Shown one piece after another: positions 59,362 to 64,000 of a DNA stretch of 64,000 nucleotides. This DNA is from Mesorhizobium loti CJ3sym. Its GTDB lineage: Bacteria > Pseudomonadota > Alphaproteobacteria > Rhizobiales > Rhizobiaceae. Each line of letters starts with the position of its first letter. Position 1 is the stretch's first letter. The notes beneath the pieces were generated by a model, which saw only the letters and a list, made by a program, of their open reading frames with translations, was not told the DNA's origin and ran no database searches. A program made the position numbers and the translations under genes. Location: positions 59,070-123,069 of the forward strand of contig NZ_AXAL01000001.1 of assembly GCF_000472785.1 (NCBI RefSeq), in the 5' to 3' direction.

Positions 59362-59643
59362 TTCTCTTCCAGTCGCTCCGGTTTGGCGCGAGGCGCCCGA
59401 ACGTTTCTTCGAAGTGCCGGTTAGGCCGCGAACTCGATTAACGATTGGTATCCAGAGAAGGTTAACCAAGCCTTTTCACAGGGATCAGAACCCAGACTTA
59501 CGCTGCGGAACTGCTTTTTGCCGGCATCGGAAATCGGGGTTGCCTTCCAACCCGCCAAATCATAAAAGCGATAGTGGATCACTGCAATCCTGGAACCGCC
59601 CTCCTCCGCAGCTTCCTGCTACAGGGTCAGATGAACGGCGGCT

Positions 59644-59724
59644 CCTTTCGCTTCACGCGAAAAGGGTTCAGGTGATTGCGACGAATTTCGCAGGCGTGCT
59701 CCCGTGGCGGGGGAATCGCCTGCG
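59644..59724 (+). promoter_or_regulatory. Hairpins in the long region upstream of rne
   Basis: CCTTTCGC / GCGAAAAGG (59644-59665, one bulge) and CGCAGGCG / CGCCTGCG (59689-59724, with an inner CCCG/CGGG pair) are two successive stem-loops 290-370 nt before the rne start. RNase E genes are known to autoregulate through 5' leader hairpins, so these are candidates. Otherwise the 650-bp gap 59362-60011 has no gene; it must also contain the amidase promoter. Confidence 0.45.
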
Positions 59725-60011
59725 TGAGGAAAACGGCCGGGTTTGTCCCGCGCCGGCTCTGTATGAGCAAACAAGCTGGTCCGGTTTCCGGGCTTTGGTT
59801 CAAAAGGTTCTGCTGGTGACGATGGCTTCAAGCGCAATTATGGAAAGGTCCGCATCAAACCGCGCCAATATGGCTGCGGGCGGCACCGCCATGGCGCGCA
59901 GGCCCCGTCCGGCGGACATTCAGACATCCGGCACCCACACTCCAGACACGCAGCAGCGGGCTTTGTTGCCTTGCAAGCTGCGGCTGACGGCTGCCGGGAG
60001 GAAACGAAATA

Positions 60012-62951
60012 ATGCCCAACAAAATGCTGATAGACGCCTCCCACCCGGAGGAAACACGCGTTGTCGTCGTACGCGGTAATCGTATCGAAGAATTCGACTT
60101 TGAATCCCAGGACAAGAAGCAGCTCAAAGGAAACATCTACCTCGCTCGCGTAACGCGCGTCGAACCTTCCCTTCAGGCAGCCTTTGTCGAATATGGCGGC
60201 AACCGTCACGGTTTCCTCGCCTTCAGTGAAATACACCCCGACTACTACCAGATTCCGGTCGCCGATCGTCAGGCGCTGCTGCGCGCGGAAGCGCAGGAGG
60301 CCGAGGACGAAGAGGACGAGGACGGTGAAGGCGATGACCGCCAGAGCCGCGATCGCGGACGGCGCGGGCGCCGGCGCGGCGGCAAGAGCCGCGACCGGGC
60401 TGAGCACAAGCGCGATGCGGGCGAGGCAGGTGAAGGCTCCGGCGAGCCAGCCGAAGGCAGCGACAATGGCGACATCGTCGTCGAGGAGATCTCCCACACC
60501 TCCGAGATCATCGAACACGCAGCCGATACATCAGACCATCCGGATACCTCCGGGCATGCCGATGCATCCGGCCATGATGAGGGTTCGGCCGAGCAGGACG
60601 AAACCGAAACCCGCGAGGGTGGCCCGACATCAATCGCCGCCGCGGTCGAAGGCGATGTGATTTCCGAACCTGTCTCGCAGACGGAACAGGGCACTGAAGC
60701 AACCTCCGGCGACAATGATCGCGGCATGCTGGAGGAAGTACAGTCCTCGCATCCCGATGACCACGAGGTCGAATCGGTCGGCGCCGAGGATGCGCTGGAA
60801 GAAGTGCGCAACCGCCGCAAGCCGGTGCGCCGCCAGTACAAGATCCAGGAAGTGATCAAGCGCCGGCAGATCCTGCTGGTGCAGGTCGTCAAGGAAGAGC
60901 GCGGCAACAAGGGCGCCGCGCTCACCACCTATCTGTCGCTTGCCGGCCGCTATTCGGTGCTGATGCCCAACACGGCGCGCGGTGGCGGCATTTCGCGCAA
61001 GATCACCAGCGCGGTCGACCGCAAGCGCCTCAAGGAGGTGGTTGCCGATCTCGAAGTGCCGCAGGGCATGGGCGTCATTCTGCGCACCGCCGGCGAGAGC
61101 CGCACCAAAGCCGAGATCAAGCGCGACTACGAATATCTGATGCGGTTGTGGGAAAATGTCCGCAACCTCACGCTTCAGTCCACCGCCCCTGCCCTCGTCT
61201 ATGAAGAAGGCAGCCTGATCAAGCGTTCGGTGCGCGACCTCTACAACAAGGATATCGACGAGATTCTTGTCTCGGGCGAGGAAGGCTACCGCGAGGCCAA
61301 GGACTTCATGCGCATGCTGATGCCGAGCCACGCCAAGGTGGTTCAGCCGTTCCGCGACACGACGCCGATCTTCGTCCGCAACGGCATCGAGGCACAACTC
61401 GACCGCATGCTGCAACCGCAAGTGACGCTGAAGAGCGGCGGCTACATCATCATCAACCAGACCGAAGCGCTGGTTGCGATCGACGTCAATTCGGGCCGTT
61501 CCACCAAGGAGCACTCGATCGAGGACACCGCGCTCCACACCAATCTGGAAGCAGCGGAAGAAGTCGCGCGTCAGCTAAGGTTGCGCGATCTCGCCGGCCT
61601 GATCGTCATCGACTTCATCGACATGGAGGAGAACCGCAACAACCGCTCCGTCGAGAAGCGGCTGAAGGATCACCTCAAGAACGACCGGGCACGCATCCAG
61701 GTTGGCCGCATCTCGCATTTCGGCCTGATGGAGATGTCGCGCCAGCGCATCCGCGCCAGCGTGCTGGAATCGACCATGAAGCCGTGCCCGCATTGCGGCG
61801 GCACCGGCCATGTCAGGTCCGATTCGTCGGTCGCGCTGATGGTGGTGCGGGCGATCGAGGAATTCCTGCTCAAGGATTCGCGCAGCCACATCACGGTGCG
61901 GACCCCGGCAGCGACCGCGCTCTACGTGCTCAACCACAAGCGCGGCACGCTGGTGGAACTCGAAAGCCGCTTCGGCCTGACCATCACGATCGAGGCCGAC
62001 GACACGGTTGGCGCCCAGCATTACGCCATCTTCCGCGGCGCACTGGCTGAAAAGCCGGAAGGCTTTGTCGAGGCGCGCAGCTTCCCGGCCTATGTCGAGA
62101 CGGAAGAGCCCGAAGACGAGATTGTCGTCGTCGAGGAAGACGACGAGGCACCGGTGCAAGCCGAGCAGCCACGCCAGCAGCCGCAGCAGCAACAGCCGCG
62201 GCCCGCCGCCGGTGGCGAGGACGGCGAAGGCCGTGACCGCAAGCGCCGCAAGCGTCGCAGACGCCGCGGCGGTAAGGATCGCGACCGCGAACATGGCGCC
62301 CCGACGGACGGCTCGTCCATCTCCGCTCCGGCCGGCGATTTCGCCGAATCGGCAGACGATGCGGATAATGACGAGACCGAAACGGACGATGCCGCTCCGG
62401 TCACGGCCAGCGAGTCCGATGAAGCGGTGCAGGCTTCAGATGATGGCCAGGGCAAGAAGCGTCGTCGCGGCAAGCGCGGCGGCAAGCGCAATCGTCGCGA
62501 GGACGGTGAAGGTGAGACCGAGGCAAGTGCCGAGGAAACGACCGAGCCTTCCCAGGCAGATGCTTCCGAAAGCGAACCTGCGTCGATCGAGCCGGTGGTT
62601 GCTGCTGCAGTGGAAGAGTCGGTCGTTGCGGTGAGCGAAGAGGTGCCGAGCACCGAGAAGCCCAAGCGGGCGCGCCGCCCGGCCAAGCCGAAGAAGGCAG
62701 CCGCCGAAACGGCTGCTGTCGAAGCGGCTGCGGAAACGCCGGTCGAGGCTCCGGTGGCCGTCGCTGAGGAAACAGTGGCTGCAGCCGTTGCGGAAGAGCC
62801 TGCGAAGGCCCGGCCGTCACGCCGCAAGCCGGCAGCCATCGACGCACCTGTGGTGCCGGTGGTTTCCTCGACCGTCGCCGATGCGCCGGAAGCCAAGGCC
62901 GAAGAAAAGCCGAAGCGCGCCGGCTGGTGGCAGCGGAAAGGCTTTTTCTAA
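60012..62951 (+). CDS. rne: Ribonuclease E
   Basis: 979 residues; initiates mRNA decay and rRNA/tRNA processing and scaffolds the degradosome. ATG 60012 follows GGGAGGAAACGAAAT. The N-terminal S1 domain (~35-300) is split by an acidic/Asp-Glu insertion (~95-270) typical of alphaproteobacterial RNase E. The catalytic core has the 5'-sensor and DNase-I-like domain with the metal ligands in VAIDVNSGRSTKEHS and IVIDFIDMEENRN. The Zn-link is CPHCGGTG. The C-terminal third is acidic/basic low-complexity (RKRRKRRRRRGGKDRDREH) ending WWQRKGFF, the expected disordered scaffold. Confidence 0.96.
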   Translation: MPNKMLIDASHPEETRVVVVRGNRIEEFDFESQDKKQLKGNIYLARVTRVEPSLQAAFVEYGGNRHGFLAFSEIHPDYYQIPVADRQALLRAEAQEAEDEEDEDGEGDDRQSRDRGRRGRRRGGKSRDRAEHKRDAGEAGEGSGEPAEGSDNGDIVVEEISHTSEIIEHAADTSDHPDTSGHADASGHDEGSAEQDETETREGGPTSIAAAVEGDVISEPVSQTEQGTEATSGDNDRGMLEEVQSSHPDDHEVESVGAEDALEEVRNRRKPVRRQYKIQEVIKRRQILLVQVVKEERGNKGAALTTYLSLAGRYSVLMPNTARGGGISRKITSAVDRKRLKEVVADLEVPQGMGVILRTAGESRTKAEIKRDYEYLMRLWENVRNLTLQSTAPALVYEEGSLIKRSVRDLYNKDIDEILVSGEEGYREAKDFMRMLMPSHAKVVQPFRDTTPIFVRNGIEAQLDRMLQPQVTLKSGGYIIINQTEALVAIDVNSGRSTKEHSIEDTALHTNLEAAEEVARQLRLRDLAGLIVIDFIDMEENRNNRSVEKRLKDHLKNDRARIQVGRISHFGLMEMSRQRIRASVLESTMKPCPHCGGTGHVRSDSSVALMVVRAIEEFLLKDSRSHITVRTPAATALYVLNHKRGTLVELESRFGLTITIEADDTVGAQHYAIFRGALAEKPEGFVEARSFPAYVETEEPEDEIVVVEEDDEAPVQAEQPRQQPQQQQPRPAAGGEDGEGRDRKRRKRRRRRGGKDRDREHGAPTDGSSISAPAGDFAESADDADNDETETDDAAPVTASESDEAVQASDDGQGKKRRRGKRGGKRNRREDGEGETEASAEETTEPSQADASESEPASIEPVVAAAVEESVVAVSEEVPSTEKPKRARRPAKPKKAAAETAAVEAAAETPVEAPVAVAEETVAAAVAEEPAKARPSRRKPAAIDAPVVPVVSSTVADAPEAKAEEKPKRAGWWQRKGFF

Positions 62952-62988
62952 GCTTTTCAGCTGATTGAATTGATTTTCTGACAAAAAG

Positions 62989-63022
62989 AATCCCGCGCTG
63001 ATCGAAAAGACGGCGCGGGATT
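62989..63022. terminator. Terminator between rne and glsA
   Basis: AATCCCGCGC / GCGCGGGATT with a 14-nt loop is followed by TTTTTC on the plus strand. It lies 37 bp after the rne stop and 27 bp before the glutaminase stop and probably serves both convergent genes. Confidence 0.88.
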
Positions 63023-63048
63023 TTTCATATCTGACAGGTGGCGCAGTG

Positions 63049-64000
63049 CTATGGCGCGAAGATCGACCAGTTCATCATTCTCGCCAGCTTCTCCAGCGCG
63101 ATCGAACCCAGCTTGGAATTGCCGTTGGCGTTGAGGCCGGGCGACCAGACGGCGAGCGAGGCAACGCCAGGCACGATGCCCAATATACCGCCGCCGACGC
63201 CGCTTTTTCCCGGAATGCCGACACGGAAGGCAAAGTCACCGGAGCCATCATAATGACCGCAGGTCAGCATCATGGCGCCGATGCGCCGCGCCCGCTCGGC
63301 CGACACCACGGAATGCCCGGTCGCCGGGTTCTTGCCGCCATTGGCAAGGAAGCGGCCGGCCAGCGCCAGTTGCCGGCAACTCATGGCAATGGCGCAGTGG
63401 TGGAAATAGACGCCCAGAGCCAGTTCCGGCGCATGATGAAGATTGCCGAAGGATTTCATGTAGTTGGCGAGCGCGAAGTTGCGATAACCGGTGGCCCGCT
63501 CGGACGCGGCGACCTCACGGTCGATGATGATTGTGTCGTCGTCGGCGAGGAACTGGATGAAGCGCAGGATTTCGCCGATCGCCTCGCGCGGCTGGTGGCC
63601 GGCAAGCAGGATGTCGGAAATAACGATGGCGCCGGCATTGATGAACGGGTTGCGCGGAATGCCGTTCTCGTGCTCGAGCTGGACGATCGAATTGAACGGA
63701 TTGCCCGATGGCTCGCGCCCGACCCGCTTCCACAACGCGTCGCCGACATTGCCGAGCGCCAGCGTCAAGGTGAACACTTTCGAGATGCTCTGGATGGAGA
63801 AGGGCTGGTCGGCATCACCCGCCATCAGCACACGGCCGTCATTGGTGACGGCGGCGATACCGAATTTCCTCGGATCGACCTTGCCCAGCTGCGGAATGTA
63901 GGTGGCGACTTCACCGCGATCGGTGCGCTCGGCCATTTCCGCCGCGACTTCGGCCAATGCTTGATCAAGTTTGGGGGCCTGATCAAGTTTGGGGACCTGC
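63049..64000 (-). CDS. glsA: Glutaminase (5' end outside window)
   Basis: Hydrolyses L-glutamine to glutamate and ammonia. The visible frame gives 302 residues from an internal TTG (63957) and stays open to the right edge, so the N-terminus is missing. Family segments are visible: [32 protein letters not shown] (the Ser-x-x-Lys catalytic serine), [17 protein letters not shown] and [20 protein letters not shown]. The total usual length is about 305-310. The visible 5' part contains a duplicated 18-bp unit giving the repeated peptide PKLDQA. Convergent with rne. Confidence 0.93.
   Translation of the reverse strand, partial: QVPKLDQAPKLDQALAEVAAEMAERTDRGEVATYIPQLGKVDPRKFGIAAVTNDGRVLMAGDADQPFSIQSISKVFTLTLALGNVGDALWKRVGREPSGNPFNSIVQLEHENGIPRNPFINAGAIVISDILLAGHQPREAIGEILRFIQFLADDDTIIIDREVAASERATGYRNFALANYMKSFGNLHHAPELALGVYFHHCAIAMSCRQLALAGRFLANGGKNPATGHSVVSAERARRIGAMMLTCGHYDGSGDFAFRVGIPGKSGVGGGILGIVPGVASLAVWSPGLNANGNSKLGSIALEKLARMMNWSIFAP

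Overview
The window looks like chromosomal DNA of an alphaproteobacterium of the order Rhizobiales, most likely Mesorhizobium or a close relative. This is inferred from the high-GC codon use, the BA14K-type, GlsB-type and GFA-type small proteins, the glyoxylate carboligase operon, the polyamine-type ABC transporters, an RF2 gene with its frameshift site near the N-terminus, and rhizobial palindromic intergenic repeats. No taxonomic marker was searched.

Region 1 (1-11.3 kb) is core chromosome. It holds the 5' end of tuf, a DMT-family transporter, small membrane and stress proteins, tRNA-Gly(TCC), tRNA-Tyr(GTA) and rlmB. Next come the gcl-hyi-glxR operon (glyoxylate to D-glycerate) with a divergent IclR regulator, then a group of small secreted proteins, and tRNA-Thr(TGT).

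Region 2 (11,305-27,322) is a 16-kb integrative element in the 3' end of tRNA-Thr. It is bounded by a 17-bp direct repeat, with paired GGTACACC motifs just inside each end, and the tyrosine integrase lies next to the tRNA. The cargo includes a DNA methyltransferase convergent with a large GHKL-type ATPase that is preceded by a small helical protein, an SRAP (YedK/HMCES-like) protein, a zinc-ribbon DUF4145 protein, a serine resolvase followed by an array of about 12 degenerate 30-bp direct repeats, a possible DNA-binding protein, a cassette of unrecognised ORFs with an apparent -1 frame switch, and a protein with an R-x4-H (HEPN-like) motif. No capsid, tail, terminase or conjugation genes were seen. 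This is the most likely place for an undescribed system.

Region 3 (27.3-40.2 kb) holds two oppositely oriented polyamine-type ABC transporter operons. The first (29.4-34.0 kb) has a binding protein, two permeases, an ATPase and a metallo-beta-lactamase-fold hydrolase. A divergent TetR regulator faces two palindromes before it, and a second TetR gene follows. The second (34.8-40.2 kb) has an ATPase, two permeases, a binding protein and an amidase.

Region 4 (40.4-47.9 kb) has a large exported protein with a cysteine-less caspase-like domain and a CHAT protease domain, followed by surface-carbohydrate genes: two glycosyltransferase-like proteins, UDP-galactopyranose mutase and a nucleotide-sugar epimerase/decarboxylase.

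Region 5 (48-64 kb) is core again: NAD kinase, a DEAD-box RNA helicase, an OmpA-family lipoprotein, two GFA-type proteins, prfB with its programmed +1 frameshift, penicillin-binding protein 1A, an N-acetylmuramoyl-L-alanine amidase, RNase E with a long leader, and glutaminase, which runs off the window end.
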